NCBI GenBank assembly: GCA_036362985.1
Contig: JAYGXS010000002.1
Span: forward strand, 86,915,350-86,979,349
From: Ligula intestinalis
Taxonomy: Eukaryota > Platyhelminthes > Cestoda > Diphyllobothriidea > Diphyllobothriidae
DNA: 64,000 bases
Direction: 5' to 3'
Shown here one piece after another: positions 1 through 11,294 of the stretch. The position numbers and the translations under genes are program-made. Below the pieces are notes generated by a model. The model was not told the DNA's origin. It saw only the letters and a program-made list of their open reading frames with translations, and did not search any database. Numbering within the stretch: position 1 is the first letter of the stretch; each line of letters begins with the position of its first letter.

Positions 1-107
1 CTGCTGACCTTTCATCCCGCATGGTGGACTAGGGTGTGGTGATTGCTCGGTGATCTGGCCCTCCTGTACAGGTATAGGATGAGGCAGTGGCCTATCTGCT
101 CCCCGAA

Positions 108-417
108 CAATGACTTGCTTGGCCAAATTGAGTCTCAGCACCAAATATGGATTGGGCAAATCGTTGCACTTGTTGATGGATTGGGGGCCCGTGAACCATT
201 AATCAAGTAGTTCTCGGCTCACCCGATTGTCACCTCTTGCGAAAATTTTGGCCTCATCAAGTTTGAATGTGTGGCCGGGTCTTGTAGAATGAGCCGCAAC
301 TTGAAAATTGGCATCATTTCGCCGCCTTGCTGCCGCGTGTTCGGCAATTGGCGTCTTGACAAGCCTGCCAGTTTCTCCGACAGAGTTGATTTGCCCGCAA
401 ATGCACCAGTTCCTCTA
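108..417 (-). pseudogene. Penelope-like element GIY-YIG endonuclease fragment (group A)
   Basis: Read on the minus strand in one frame, this stretch gives a Cys-x-Cys-Gly pair, then SVGETGRL, an IAEH helix, an AHSTRPGHTF segment and a C-terminal WFTGPQSINKCNDLP block. This order (zinc-knuckle-like cysteines, YIG-type strand, Arg helix, His-rich turn, W-(F/M)-x-(G/D)-x-x-SIN motif) matches the GIY-YIG endonuclease that follows the reverse transcriptase in Penelope-like elements, and it parallels the copy at 27114-27983. One in-frame TAA precedes the Trp and the YVG tyrosine is replaced by Ser, so the copy is dead. No reverse transcriptase is recognisable next to it. Family assignment is confident; the exact lineage is not. 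Confidence 0.8.
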
Positions 418-489
418 GACGACTTCATGTGTTTCTTGCCGTGGAAGTGGCTCCTTCTTTTTCATTACCTGATAAAAATGCATATTATT

Positions 490-690
490 GAAGAAGCCAT
501 TTTTTACAGGATCAACTCCTTCGCCGTGGTCAGAAAAAAGCTCATCACAGAGTCGGCATTCTAGCGTGACTGAAAAGAATTGAAATTGGACTGCATGATA
601 TGCAGTATTGCAACCCTACTCAATTCTGATTTGCGAGTGACTACCGATCTTTTTCAAGTGGCGGAATGTTTCTTGCAGCACTCACCATAC
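490..690. repeat. Dispersed repeat R3, copy 1
   Basis: This stretch resembles 15479-15690 in the same orientation, sharing the blocks GTGGTCAGAAA-AAGCTCAT, GGCGTGACTGAAA-like and TTTGCGAG-GA at similar spacing. Both copies keep a similar minus-strand reading that includes SVT-x-x-CR followed by NEL/DEL-FSDH, so they may be remnants of one coding repeat. The parent element is not recognised. Between 690 and 1005 I see nothing identifiable. Confidence 0.55.
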
Positions 691-1004
691 TGTATTTACT
701 GCTAAATATCTGCTGGTATGCGCATCCTATTTTGGTCAAAAAGCCGTTTTAGCAGGATTAGACAAAATTAACTTTGCTCGCAGAGGGGTGCTATAGTGCG
801 CTTGGATCGCATTGTGGCAGCTAAACAGTTGAGCCAAATATACTTTTGCTTGGTGTTTACTGTTAAAAGTAATCCAATTACGCGTCCTTTGGGAACATTT
901 TATCAGCCGCTTGTACTCAACCATAGTTCGTGTTAGTAACTACTTACATTTATAGTTCAGTATATTTAGGGTAGTAGGCAATGCCTCTGAAGACCCAATT
1001 GAAA

Positions 1005-1178
1005 GCAGTATGTAGGAAATATCCAACATAAAATATGTCACTATAAAACAGTGAGTAACATATATACATGTACAAATTTTAACATGTGCGTGTGAACAGT
1101 CAGAATAGTCTCTTGCGTACATAAGATATCCAACATAAAATGTGTTACTGTAAAATAGTGAGAAGCATATACAAATGA
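1005..1178 (-). repeat. Duplicated tail at the 3' end of the CR1 element
   Basis: A segment of about 65 bp occurs twice, at roughly 1013-1080 and 1123-1190. Each copy carries ATCCAACATAAAAT followed by CACT/TACT, AAAA-AGTGAG and ATATACA. The repeats lie directly downstream of the LINE coding remnant in its sense direction, where CR1-like elements often end in short repeats. Confidence 0.5.
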
Positions 1179-1184
1179 AAATTT

Positions 1185-1973
1185 TTATCGATAGGTATTT
1201 CCGGGGCGTAAATTATTACTGCTTCCTTGTACATATGAATGGTAACTGTTAAGTAGATGTTCATCCAGTTTACTTTTAAACGCATCTGTGGAGTTTGCCA
1301 TTATGACCTCCTCGGGCAGTCCGTTCCAGGCACCGATGACTCGTTGTGAGAACGACTGCTTGCGGACCTCTATATTGGATAGGGTTCCCCGCAGTTTGAG
1401 GGAATTCCCAAGGAGGTTGGTTGAAGTGGCGAAGGCGAAGAAGTCATCAAACTTCAGGGCACACTCCCGATTCCTCACGAGGTGGTACGTCTGTATGAGG
1501 TCGCCGCGGATTTGTCTATACTCAAAGGGGAAAACGTTAAGTGCTTCTAGTCTACATTCGTAAGATGAAGACTTTAGGCCCTTCACAATTTTCGTTGCCC
1601 GTCACTGAATTCTTCCCAGCACCTGGGTATCTTTGTGCATCCCTGGTCGCCACGCCTGAACGCCATACTTTAGATGTGAGCGAATAAATGTTCCATAGAT
1701 TTTGTCGAATATTTTTTTGTCTATTTCGACAAAAGTTCGCTTAATGGCAAACAGAACACTGTTTGCCCTCTTGTCAGCCCTAGCACACTGTAAAGACGGC
1801 TTCAGGGATGGCACAATAGCCATACCCAGATCTTTTTGCTGATTGACATTCGACAGGCACCTTCCATCGAGTACGCAGTTGTGTGAGTAATCCGTCGCGC
1901 TCACTTTCTTCGTCTTGAGCCGCAATGTGACACACTTCTCACAGTTAAACCGCATTAACCATTTTTGGACCAT
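1185..1973 (-). pseudogene. CR1 polyprotein, C-terminal region after the RT
   Basis: Two reading pieces in one frame (1973-1605 and 1601-1185) are separated by a TGA at 1602-1604. The first carries the KWLMRFN, KDLGM and SHLKYGVQAWRPG segments and the second [30 protein letters not shown] and FKSKLDEHL. These are hallmark blocks of the CR1 family thumb and C-terminal region. The piece is shifted by one frame relative to the RT core upstream. Confidence 0.9.
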
Positions 1974-2605
1974 GCACCTAGGCGGTAAAGTCCTTCTTGC
2001 AGAATTTGTTCATCATAAGCGTTTCTGATGGGTTGCCATATCTTAATATCATCTGCAAACAAGACTCCATTACTGACCAGCCCATGCCTACAGTCGTTGA
2101 CGTATATTAGGAACAATAGTGGCCCAAGAACGGAGCCCTGACGCACTGAAGAGGATTTTTCGTTTCCGACGCACACGGACTGCGATCGGCCTATGAGAAA
2201 ATCTCCTACCCAATTTAGTAAATTCCCCCTTATCCCGGATTCGCCAACCTTGTAGAGTAGCCGTTGGTAAGGGACACTATCGAAGGCTTTTTTAAAGTCT
2301 ATGTAAACAACGTCTACGGGGATGTTTTCGTATAATGACTTGGACCACTGCTCCATAGAATAAAGCATATTGGTCAAGCAGGAGTGGTTTCCTCGAAACC
2401 CGTGTTGGGCACTATCAAAGAAGTCTTTTTCATCAAGGAACTTCATAGTGGCCTTTTTGATGATCCTGTTAATAACTTTACAACAGATGCAAGTTAGGCT
2501 CACTGGTCGATAGTTGTTCGCGCTGGTTGTGGTTCCACCCTTGTGAATAGGGTATATGTTCGTAACTTTCCAATCGGATGGGAGGAGGCCTCGATCAAAG
2601 GACAA
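1955..2605 (-). pseudogene. CR1 reverse transcriptase core
   Basis: This copies element RNA into DNA at the target site in intact relatives. The 216-codon open piece shows LPSDWKVTNIYPIHKGG, NNYRPVSL, QHGFRGNHSC, VYIDFKKAFDSV, RQGSVLGPLLFLIYVND and the catalytic box as FADDIK, that is RT motifs 0 to 5 in correct order. The catalytic aspartates in DFKKAFD and FADD are present. Upstream, the end of the linker is split among frames, so the copy cannot make a full protein. Reading starts inside the RT; the Met is not a true start. Confidence 0.93.
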
Positions 2606-3298
2606 CTGAAAAATGTGCGTAAGTGGTCTGGAAAGTTCCGAAGCCAGCTCTTGCAGTACCTTTGCTGGTATTTTGTCTGGACCCGGAGACTTAGCTTCAT
2701 TAAGCGCAAGAAGTTCGTTCCTTACATCTTCTGTGAAACGGAGGCCCTAAATGATTCTGCCATTAATCTCCGCATGGAAGTCTGTTGGATTAAACTGCAG
2801 TTCCTCAGTGAAAACAGATGCAAAAAACTTGCTAAGGTGTTCTGCCTTTTCGAGATTGTCTATAATTTCCTTATTATTTTCACCTTTTGGTACTGCAACT
2901 GTGTCCTTGTTTTTTTGCCTGCTGTTGATGTAACTGTAGAGCACCTTTGGCTTCGTTACGGCCTGCTCGATAATTTTCGCTTCGTAGTCTTTCCGCGCTT
3001 TTCGAATGTTTGATCTAACCTCGTTCCGCTTTTGGCGGAATTCTTCGTAGCGTGAAGGCTGGCGTGTTGATGCGTACCTTCTTCAGAGTTTGTTCTTGCG
3101 GTTTATTTGGCTCTTCAGATCTTGCGTTAACCAGGGGGGGGCGCTCGCCTTTTGTACTTGTTTCAGCGTAGAGTTTCGATGCATAACTTCGCTTATAAGA
3201 TCCCTGACCGTCTTACAGTCGGCATCCGGACTACCGGTTAGAAGGTCATACCAATTTATTGCTGCTAGTTCATTTCTCATTGCGGTGTAATTTCCGCG

Positions 3299-4060
3299 TC
3301 AGTAGTCTAATCGAACCTCCGTATTTCTCGGTTGATTGGTGTTTGAAGCATATTCCCACAGTATCATGACATGATCACTATTTCCAAGAGGCGCGATTGA
3401 CCTAATTTCACTTGTATCAATTAAGTCTTTCGATAATACGAGGTCCAAACAGTTCGCTGTTCCTGCTTCTTTTATTCTCGTTGGGAACGCAACATTCTGC
3501 ACGAGAGAGGTCCCCCGTCATCTTTAAGCGTCTGGAGCTAAAAGACTCATCAGAACCCTTAACTGATAGCTCATCCCAGTTAATCAGCGGGGCGTTAAAA
3601 TCTCCGGTCATCAGCACGTTTTCATTTTGCGCCAGTTCCCGCATTAGGCCAAACAAGGTCTCACCACCCTCTGGAGATTGATTTGGCGGTCTATAGAGAG
3701 TTCTGAAATGTAAAGTGGGTGCACCACGCGTTTTCAGTTTAAGCCATAGCGCTTCACCATCATGAGAGGAACCAATTTTGCGTTTTGACGCAATGATGCC
3801 CTTCATGACAAACACCGTTATATCTCCTCTCCTCCTATGTATCCGGTCCCGACGAAAAACTTAGTACTCTTCGGGTAAAATTTTGGCATCCATTACGTCG
3901 GCCTGTAGCCAGGTCTCTGTAATGGATATGACATTCGGCTGTAGGTCAGCGATACAAACTTTGAGCTCGTCAATATTCTGCAGCAAACTTTGTGCGTTCG
4001 TATAAAGAAAGGGCAGCTTCGGCGGCATAGATTTCTGAGCGATTTGTGGGGCGAGAGAGC
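3299..4060 (-). pseudogene. CR1 AP-type endonuclease domain
   Basis: The domain begins with LPFLYTNAQSLLQNIDEL and continues with VISITETWL (catalytic Glu), then TLYRPPN, VLMTGDFNAPLINW (catalytic Asp and Asn in GDFN) and LGNSDHVMI (the SDH active-site motif). These are the expected motifs of a LINE apurinic-type endonuclease that nicks target DNA. A stop at 3861-3863 and a frameshift near 3500 interrupt it. Confidence 0.9.
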
Positions 4061-5339
4061 CGGAATGTCTCTGCGAATTAGCTACTTTATTGCCTGAATT
4101 TTGGTCTGCTTTTTGTCTGTAAAACTGAGCGTTATTGGCGGTCTCCAGAGGAATGACCTCTGGGCGGTGATGATTCCCCCTTTCATTATTCGCAGATTCC
4201 TCTCGCCCGTATTGTATCTCCTGTGGAGTTCGGTTTTCAGTGCCCTCCACTTCTCCCTCTCGGCCGGTGAGTACTCCCGCTGAAAAAAAACCCGTTGGGT
4301 ACATGTTCCGTAGTTGCGATTTCCTGTTCAACAATAGCTTCGCTTGTTCGACTTGCTTGAGTATAACTTTTATTGATCTGGGTTGACCCGAGTCCGTATA
4401 TGGACCCTTCTTCAGGCCCATCCTAAATGCTTTTAGGACGAGGACCACCATTTCTTCATTTTCATGTAGGAGAAGTTTAATGTATCCGTGGAATAAATCC
4501 ATATCATGGTCAATTCTATTCTTTGGGGTCTCCGAAAAAGATTCAGGCATTACTTGTATGACGGTGCACTGGCTGCGATTAAATAACGGGCTATGAGGTT
4601 TATTAGTGAACCCTACCGACGTGTGGGTATCCTCGACTTGGGCTGTGAGATCCCTAAGCTCCGGCACTTGATAATTGGGAGGACTCGACAGCTCCTCTTT
4701 TGTGCCAAGGCCACCTTTTTGTGTGGTAGTCGGTGGCGTCTTGGGCTTTTTGGGAGACGCAACCAGTCTAGTTCTTACTGGTATCTTAGACACCGCCTGC
4801 TTGGTTTTTGGGACTGTGTTAAGCACGAAACCCCTTGAGTTAGCAAAATGTTCAGTCCCTTCATCGTGGTCTGGTAGTCTAGTGGCGACACCGTCTGCCT
4901 GTTAGCTCAACGTACAGGGTTCAACTCCCGGGTCTTCTACCTTTTCGTGGATTTCCGACTCTTTGACTAGGTCGAGTTCCACTACTGGTTCTGCTGTAGT
5001 TTACTTATGGAGTATGGAAACCTTCTGTGTTTTCTTCATCTCGGCCTTTTCTCGGCTTTCATTCGTCTCCGACATCGAGCCAAGCGTTGGAATATGCAAA
5101 AGCGACTTCAGTTCCGCTAATTGCGTTTTGAGGCATACCATATCCTTCTGAATGACGGAAAATGCTTTGGAATGTTCCATGTCTGATATGCCATCTCGGT
5201 CTTCGTGATTTGTGTCCATTGAGATTCGAGGACTTCTAGGCCTTTTAGCAGGACGTGATTTCGTTGCGCCAACCATGCGGTTTCTACCCTCTAAATTGCG
5301 AATAGGGCTTTTATCCTGAATTAAATCATTGTCAACCAT
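4061..5339 (-). pseudogene. CR1 ORF1-like region
   Basis: The basic N-terminal segment contains ATKSRPAKRPRSPR, followed by a short leucine-spaced helix MVCLKTQLAELKSLL that could form a coiled coil, then an RRM-like stretch with QPRSIKVILKQVEQAKLLL and FSAGVLTGREGEVEG. This resembles the nucleic-acid-binding ORF1 protein of CR1 elements. It lies in the same frame as the endonuclease but is broken by stops between about 5003 and 4830, where a tRNA-like sequence sits on the opposite strand. The ATG at 5339 or one about 60 nt later is the likely original start. Confidence 0.65.
4872..4941 (+). repeat. tRNA-like sequence, antisense within CR1 ORF1
   Basis: The sequence has an internal promoter-like box A (TAGTGGCGACACCG), a T-arm with GGGTTCAACTCCC, partly paired ends (GGTAG with CTACC) and a TTTT run right after. 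The anticodon arm does not fold cleanly, so I call it a tRNA pseudogene or SINE head rather than a working tRNA. It coincides with the stop-broken part of the CR1 ORF1, suggesting insertion there. Confidence 0.55.
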
Positions 5340-5416
5340 GCGCCCTAGTGGTCTAATGGTAACGACCGATGCCCGCGAACCACGGGTTTTGGGTTCAAAT
5401 CCCACTCGCGGCAGAC
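5339..5416 (+). repeat. tRNA-like sequence at the 5' end of the CR1 element
   Basis: Box A (TAGTGGTCTAATGGTAACG), a CCCG/CGGG anticodon-like stem and a T-arm TGGGTTCAAATCCCA are present in order, followed by a TTTTT run. The acceptor ends pair poorly, so this is a degenerate tRNA or SINE head. It is the second such sequence within 500 bp, in the same orientation as the one at 4872. Confidence 0.55.
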
Positions 5417-5429
5417 TTTTTAACGTCGC

Positions 5430-6429
5430 GCTGTACGTTTAGTTTTGCTTCCCATCCTAAATCGAAGTAAAATTAAACAATATTAAAGCTCTATGCAATA
5501 TGGATAAAGCGATTAACTGTATGGAAAGGATTTTGGAACGACTCAGCCGTTTGTAGATAGCTGGAATCCCTGAGAATTGTTGACGGAAGGCGGTCACGGA
5601 GATGTTGCTCGTTTTGACTAGAGCCTGACGTGGCTTCTGAGGCTGGGGATGTTGTGAAAACGAATCCAATAGCTAACAACGAGTGTCCGCCAGAGTGTTA
5701 GCTAGTCCGAAATCCCGAAAATAGTATTTCTCACGGAGGACAAGACATTTGAACCGCAATTATGCCCACATAAGTTTGAGCCTTTCACGAGAAAGAAACA
5801 ATCTTCAGATAGAGTCTAAGAGGGATTCTTTTTTTAGCTGACAATTTGTGCGAATATCACTCACAGATTTCCGTGAAAATCCGTCGATTTTTATGAGATG
5901 CTGCCAGCAGAATTGAGGAATTCAGGAATAAGTGGCATCGAAAACAAACAAAAGATAAAATACACTGCGCCTCTTTTAAAATCTATGAAATTGTTTGCTA
6001 AACTCTGACTGACACTGAGCCTGGAATTATTACAGGGTGCACAACGAACTAATTGCAAATTTTGTTGCCCGTTCTAGCAATTAAATACCAGCTAGAACTT
6101 ACTCAAAGTGATAATATTCACCCTCTGGCTACTGGACCACTCACTCTCAAAGTATGCGTGAAATCGAAAAAGCAATATGTTTTAAGTAGGTTTTATCGAC
6201 CAGAACACAATGGACCAATTTTAATCACGGTCAATGGATCTGCGCCATAATCAATAGCAGACTGAGTGATGGATTACCTCAGGCGGAAGCAAGATTCCTT
6301 TGGTGTGTATTTAATGCACCAAACCATCAATACGGAGGACAGCTACTGTCGGATGTAGGGAGGGGGTAGGTTTTGTAGGCGATAAGTGACGTTTACTTAT
6401 ATGAATGCAATGCGGTGGCCAAGATAGAC
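5430..6429. other. Intergenic stretch, nothing recognised
   Basis: No reading frame, repeat partner or RNA-like fold that I can support. Base composition is moderately AT-rich. Confidence 0.5.
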
Positions 6430-6575
6430 CACGGGAATAAGAAAGCCCGCTCACCTAAAAAGGGCAGCCTGGCGGTAGATGAAAGGGATGGTGAAAATTC
6501 CCACGTCATGTCTTAAATACTAACCCTAGCATAAAACTAAACTGTAACTTTAATCTTAACCCTGGTCCTGTAGTG
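6430..6575. repeat. Telomere-like degenerate repeat element
   Basis: CACGGGAATA-like and ATTCCCACGTCATG ends flank a run of degenerate TAACCC-type units (TACTAACCCTAGC, AATCTTAACCCTGG). It belongs to a dispersed family seen at least ten times in the window. Confidence 0.55.
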
Positions 6576-6829
6576 GCCTTTTGCAGCCTTTTGCAGCCAC
6601 TTGGAACCCAAGATCAGCCGCTGACGCGTGGCGCCTTTAGCCTGCCTGCGCGCCCACTGCCTCCTGGGGCTAGGCGCTAACTGCGCTTGACCGACGCGCA
6701 CATGCGCCTCAGCGTGATCACGCGCTCACGCCAGCCAGCCTTAGCCCATCTCAAGGTCGCACGACCACGCTAGTCTAGACATCCGCCGCGCCATTGGCCA
6801 CCGTAACAAAGTATGCACCAACACTGCAG

Positions 6830-7040
6830 CGGTGCCTGATGCCCTCGTCAATCCGGACCCAACCCGACTAGGGAACGGATGCACTAGTCCGCGAGTCAAA
6901 ACTCTATTCTCATATCCTTCTGCAGAATACACTATTCCTAACAATCTGGCTTTCCCACCGTCTTCTCTCCCCTCACCTAAAGGAACCATGGGCCTGGAAG
7001 ATCGTAGCTGCTAGGGTTAACCTTCTTAGCTTTAACAACC
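6830..7040. repeat. Dispersed repeat R4, copy 1
   Basis: The part from about 6900 resembles 35130-35290 in order: CTATTCT, CTTCTG-ACAGAATA, TTCTC, TAAGGAACC, GGGCCT-AAGATCG and CTTTAACC or TTAACC. The parent element is not known. From 7040 to 7670 I find no supportable feature. Confidence 0.45.
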
Positions 7041-7670
7041 ATCGATAGATGCGACCCAAAGTCTTGTTGATTTTTTAACCCACTAAATATTGCTGCCTAC
7101 TGCTACGAAAATATTGTCACTAATATCTTAGCGGAGTAAAGTGTACGTGAGAGTTCACGCGGGTTGGTTAAGATTACTTTTTTTGTGTTGACAGTTCGTC
7201 CAGAATTGATATTTGAAACAAAACAGCTCCAGAGTTCGTCACATGTCTGTTTTACTTGTGAGGTCCACCGCGTAGTAGTCGACAAATACAAGATCATATT
7301 TCTCGCCCTTTAATTCTCCTAATGACTGGCATACGACGGATACTCAGACGCTTCGCGTCGGTAGAGTCATAACAGTCCTCTCGGCAGTTGTCCATTAGCA
7401 CTGCAAAATATACGCGGCTAAAGTGGGTAGCGGTGAGCAGGTAACCTTTCTTCGTCTCCATTTTTCATTATGAAGGCCACTTATGTCCATCGCGCTCCCC
7501 ATCATAATCTCCATGAAAAATAATTTCAATGGGTTGCTGTCGTCGGTTTCTTTTGCGTTGTGGTCAAGTTGTTTCAAATTTTGCAGGGCCTGTCCTTATC
7601 ACCCGTGCAAACGGGCAGGATGCTGAACCTGTCGTGTTTTCAGTGCTGACACGGACCGGGGTTACCATTG

Positions 7671-8018
7671 TTAGGACAGCCTAACGAACAGCCTTAGCGA
7701 GCAGTTAGCCTGCGTGCGAAAGCCGCACTCAAAGCAGGCTATCGATCGGCCTACACGGGCGAACGTACACAAGCCGTCAATCAATCGATAATTTAAATTT
7801 CAAGCTACATTCAGTCACTGAGTCACCAGCCAATCGCACCGGCGACTACGTCAGGAGAGAAGCTGATGTTTTCATGGACCTACCTTAAATACTTTTGTTG
7901 CTCTAAATATGTTGTACCTATCACACTAAAAGTCTTCGACTGTTACACCCTTATCGTCGTGTTCTTCCTTTGGGGACTCACACAAGGCATTATTAGGCAG
8001 TGATATTTCGGCTTGGGT
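7671..8018 (+). repeat. Dispersed repeat R1, copy 1
   Basis: About 345 bp closely matches 57062-57398 in the same orientation, from TTAGGACAGCCTA through CAAAGCAGGCTATCGATCGG and AATTTAAATTTCAAGCTACA to TTCTTCCTTTGGGGAC and TTATTAGGCAGTGATAT. Differences are scattered substitutions and small indels, as expected for two old insertions of one non-coding element. No TIRs or poly(A) tail are evident. Confidence 0.85.
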
Positions 8019-10777
8019 TTACGTTACAACAATCAGATAGGCAAACGTCATGTTCACATTCATTTACAGTCAGTGTGTCCTCGTTTGGCGAGTGAAATAC
8101 ATTTAAGTGTAAAATGAAGAGGTTATCTAAACGGTAGGTGTTTCTCAGCTCAACCCACTTCACACGCAAATGTACACATCTCTGTGGCGGCTCTTGGATC
8201 AGCGCTGCTGTCACTATTGCACCTTTTCTTCGCTGTAAGCCTCGTGATAATTTCGCCGGTCCGTCAAATGCTCCTTGATGAATCATTCGCATTGTTTGCC
8301 TCCCGGTGGGGTCGATGCCTCGCGTCTTGGTCCTTTGGCCTAGCGAGCTTGACGCCAATCAGTAAGGGCCATTTCGCGATTGGCTAGAGGATGATCCTGG
8401 ATCTCGCAACCCTGCGCATTGGCTCAGAGAGCACACACAGATCAACTGGCATCCGTACTGTGAGGATCTTTTTTTCTGCAGAGCCTTTTGTTAGCTCCTT
8501 TCCTACGGGCTAACTGTCCAACCTAATCGGTCTTACCTGACTTCTGACTTAGGAGAGCCTTCTGTAGTCGACTCCTTTCGATACCTCCCCCACCATGCTG
8601 TATTTGTGATCCTAATTTATCACTATAACGGAATTACTGTCAGGAGACGCGAGAATTTATCGCCCCTGGAATTTGGCGTCAGGCGTGGGGGTATTCCTAT
8701 TCCCATGCCCTACATTTTAAGTCTCACACGTAGTTTTTCGAACGGCAAACCAGAGTACACTCGGACTCTTCGCTTTAGCAATATCGTTATCTCTCTCTCA
8801 GGTCTGTCAGTACAACGCCGCTATCTCTTCGATATTCACGATATTGCTCTCAACTACGTGTACACGACCCTACAGTATAAGTACAACAAACACAGTTGGG
8901 GCAGTGAGATGCGTCATCGTTATTCGGGCAGCATGGCCGGGGGAGGGAGGAGAGGGGTGGGTTGGGGGCCCAAATCCGGGACCGTCGTCAAGGTAGTGGG
9001 CGGGGGGCATGGAAACAGGGCAAACAGATACATGCAAATTCAGGGCGTAGGAATATGGAAAACACTGCTAGTCCCTCGCGTTATCCCCTCTGGCATGTGC
9101 CGCGCCAACCAACTTATGTACATCACTGTCCGTAGCAGCGTGGCGTTTAGTGTCGCTTTGGTATGTGCGAGGTACAAACAGAAAAACCCCTTTTGTTCGA
9201 GCAAGCAGTGCGAGCACCAGCTGCTAACCTGCAGCTATGGTTTGTTGGTTTGTGGCATTTGGGTGAAAACCAAGCCTACTTGCATTCACTGTTTTCTGCC
9301 CCCGCACGCGCACTGAAGCAGTCTCCTTTTTTTCTACTATAAAAACCGCTTTTGTTGCCGACCAGGTTAGTTTTTGTCCAAAGCGTATGAAGTGCGGTTG
9401 GTCGACGGACAGTTACCTACCCAGCCGCCCACACAAAAGCCGTTTGAAGGGATCTCCGTTTGTCATTCTTTAACGGAATCCTCCAGGTGAAACAACGCTG
9501 GACTTCACCTACAACCGAAAGTAATGGGGTGCATTCAGAGCGTTGCTGTTTTGTTTGAGGCGAATGCGGCTATTCACACTCACTTACGTCGTAGTGCACA
9601 CCCGAACTGAGCAGTACGTTTGCGTCCCTACTAGTGCATTTTCCACAAACTGTACTGTTGCTGAAAGCATAATCACAAAAGTTAATGGAATAAGGTTAAC
9701 GTCGGCTTGCGCTAATAATGAATCCAGTCTGTACTCTAGAGGTTAAGCCGCTCTGATAGGTCCGGCTGAATATGCGGCTTTGAAGGTAGTTATGCTGACC
9801 AATGAACCCCTTCATTGGCTGACCATATGCCACGCACTCCTATCACAAATAAATCGGTTATTGCAGACATTTTAATCAGAAGACTGACAGTCCTCAATAA
9901 TTTTTCTAACAGTTAGAATAGCCGAAATCGCCGATGGAAGCAAAGAGGTGAGTTCCAGGAAGCAATCCAGAAGCTTATCGAATCTTTTGCAGCTGCGGAC
10001 AAAGCAAGTATATCAGAAGAACTGAGAGATTACGCTGTGGCCGTCATTTTTCCTCGACTGTCCCTGGTGTTTGAATGCACTGACAACAGCGTTGAAACCT
10101 CATCCCTGTGTATGTGCATGAGGTCTTCAGTTTGTAACAATTTTCTTTACGTTTTGCATAACTTCAAACTCTGGTTGTTTTTGGTCATTGTGATATTCGA
10201 TTGTTAGTTTTAGCATTAACCTCAGATGAGGGGTAAGTTGTCTAACCACATTGGTGATCCCATCGTGATCTGAACACGCAACTTTCCACATAAAACCGAA
10301 CCTGCGTCAGTAATTACGACAAAGCAGGCTAGTTCTCAAGTCACGACTCAGTTTACGGGACCTGGTCACACCCTTTAATTTGGCGGGGCTGAACTTATTA
10401 AGGGTTGATAATCGTAGGAGCCGCAGTTACGCGAGCCGTGGTTTTCAGGCCTGCAGTCGATTAGTCTACGCAATGACCTACTACCTCCATATTATGTGGT
10501 GAGACTTTGCTTCGACAAAGTAATTAGCCGTGCGGAGGAAGCGCGGTTGGCCAACAACTCCAGTGACATCCAACCGTAAGGGTCGAGTAATTAACGTGCC
10601 AAGGATCGAGAAGGGGGACAAAATTCGGATCATTATTGACTTGCATGCGGCCGAGGGAACAAACATCGCATTAAGTATGAGTCCTAGCGCTATTAGTTTG
10701 ATCGAGCACATGGTAGCCTGGTGACCACGTCCTATAAATACGGCATCTTTTACACTTCCACTAATCTTATCTATGAC
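8019..10777. other. Intergenic stretch without a supported gene
   Basis: Apart from the orphan ORF at 8606-9316 nothing is recognisable. A G-rich patch lies at 8935-9010. No exon with cadherin or other domain character and no repeat partner were found. Confidence 0.5.
8606..9316 (+). CDS. Orphan open reading frame, function unknown
   Basis: A 236-codon open frame is the longest plus-strand frame in the window. The conceptual protein has no domain I recognise. Its middle (about residues 110-135) is glycine-rich only because a G-rich DNA patch (GGGAGGGAGGAG-type) runs through it, and the last third is cysteine-scattered without spacing typical of a known zinc or disulfide fold. There is no signal peptide, clear membrane segment or splice context. 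Chance openness in repeat-derived DNA is the simplest explanation; an exon of a fast-evolving gene cannot be excluded. Confidence 0.15.
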   Translation: MILIYHYNGITVRRRENLSPLEFGVRRGGIPIPMPYILSLTRSFSNGKPEYTRTLRFSNIVISLSGLSVQRRYLFDIHDIALNYVYTTLQYKYNKHSWGSEMRHRYSGSMAGGGRRGVGWGPKSGTVVKVVGGGHGNRANRYMQIQGVGIWKTLLVPRVIPSGMCRANQLMYITVRSSVAFSVALVCARYKQKNPFCSSKQCEHQLLTCSYGLLVCGIWVKTKPTCIHCFLPPHAH

Positions 10778-10830
10778 TGCCGCTGATCATGGGATAGCGT
10801 GAATACGAAACGTCGGGCTAATAAACTTCT
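10778..10830 (+). ncRNA. Degenerate hammerhead-like motif of a PLE end
   Basis: CTGATCA (expected CTGANGA) is followed 21 nt later by TACGAAACGTC and then by CTAATAAAC. The GAAACGTC-plus-AATAAA order is the same as in the better copies at 28562 and 51220, but the core G is changed, so it should be inactive. A short pLTR-like remnant seems to follow to about 10920. Confidence 0.45.
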
Positions 10831-11225
10831 TACTCAAGTAATCGCATAGCTGGAATCGTCTTATTACAACAGCGGAAATCAGACTGGAACTGGCTCAGCT
10901 GCAAGTCATCTACGCAATGTCAATTCAGCGCACAGCCTTTAGGCGTGCTGCGGTACCTCAGATAGCAGAGTAAACTGTGCTATTTAAGGTGGTCAGCAGC
11001 ATGCTTTCGTTTCAGGGGACCTATTGTGGGCTTAGAACTTGCATAGTCTGATTCAGATAAAAATATATTTTCCTGTTAATTAGAATTTTTATCATAAGCG
11101 GGCTCCCGTCAACAATTTCTGTTACCCCAGCAGGGGTATACTTTGTGAAAATCCGCACCCACCTTCCCTGCCTTGCGTATATATCTTCCTTTATTATAAA
11201 AATTTTTTTTTTTAAATTTTAAAAA

Positions 11226-11294
11226 ATGCCAAGTGAAAATTTCAGAAGATAAATCGGTGAACATACGTATATCAGAAGGTTTAGTAGATTTTCT
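11226..11294. repeat. PLE tail fragment, partner of 52080-52145
   Basis: AAATTTCAGAAGATAAATCGG and GAACATACG here are the reverse complement of the block at 52085-52142. The same block in diverged form follows the group B endonuclease fragment near 32880, which links it to a PLE terminus. Confidence 0.5.

Larger units (their letters stand above)
1185..5430 (-). mobile_element. Decayed CR1-type non-LTR retrotransposon (LINE)
   Basis: On the minus strand the stretch reads, in order: an ORF1-like basic/coiled-coil region (5339 to about 5000), an RRM-like ORF1 domain (about 4600-4280), an AP-type endonuclease (about 4050-3300), a linker, a reverse transcriptase (2605-1955) and the CR1 C-terminal region (1973-1185). 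The order and motifs are those of CR1/Jockey-clade LINEs. ORF1 and endonuclease share one frame from 4826 to 3861, suggesting a fused polyprotein or decayed boundary. Nonsense codons (for example at 3861-3863 and 1602-1604) and frameshifts (near 3500, 2740 and 1970) make it inactive. The codon at 1602, where CR1 proteins have Arg in RIQRRATKIV, is TGA, consistent with CGA-to-TGA decay. Confidence 0.9.

Noticed and set aside
7103..7577. Minus-strand reading with LKGEKYDLVFVDYYAVDLTS
   Set aside because: Looked enzyme-like, but I could not match it to a family, and stops interrupt it on both sides.
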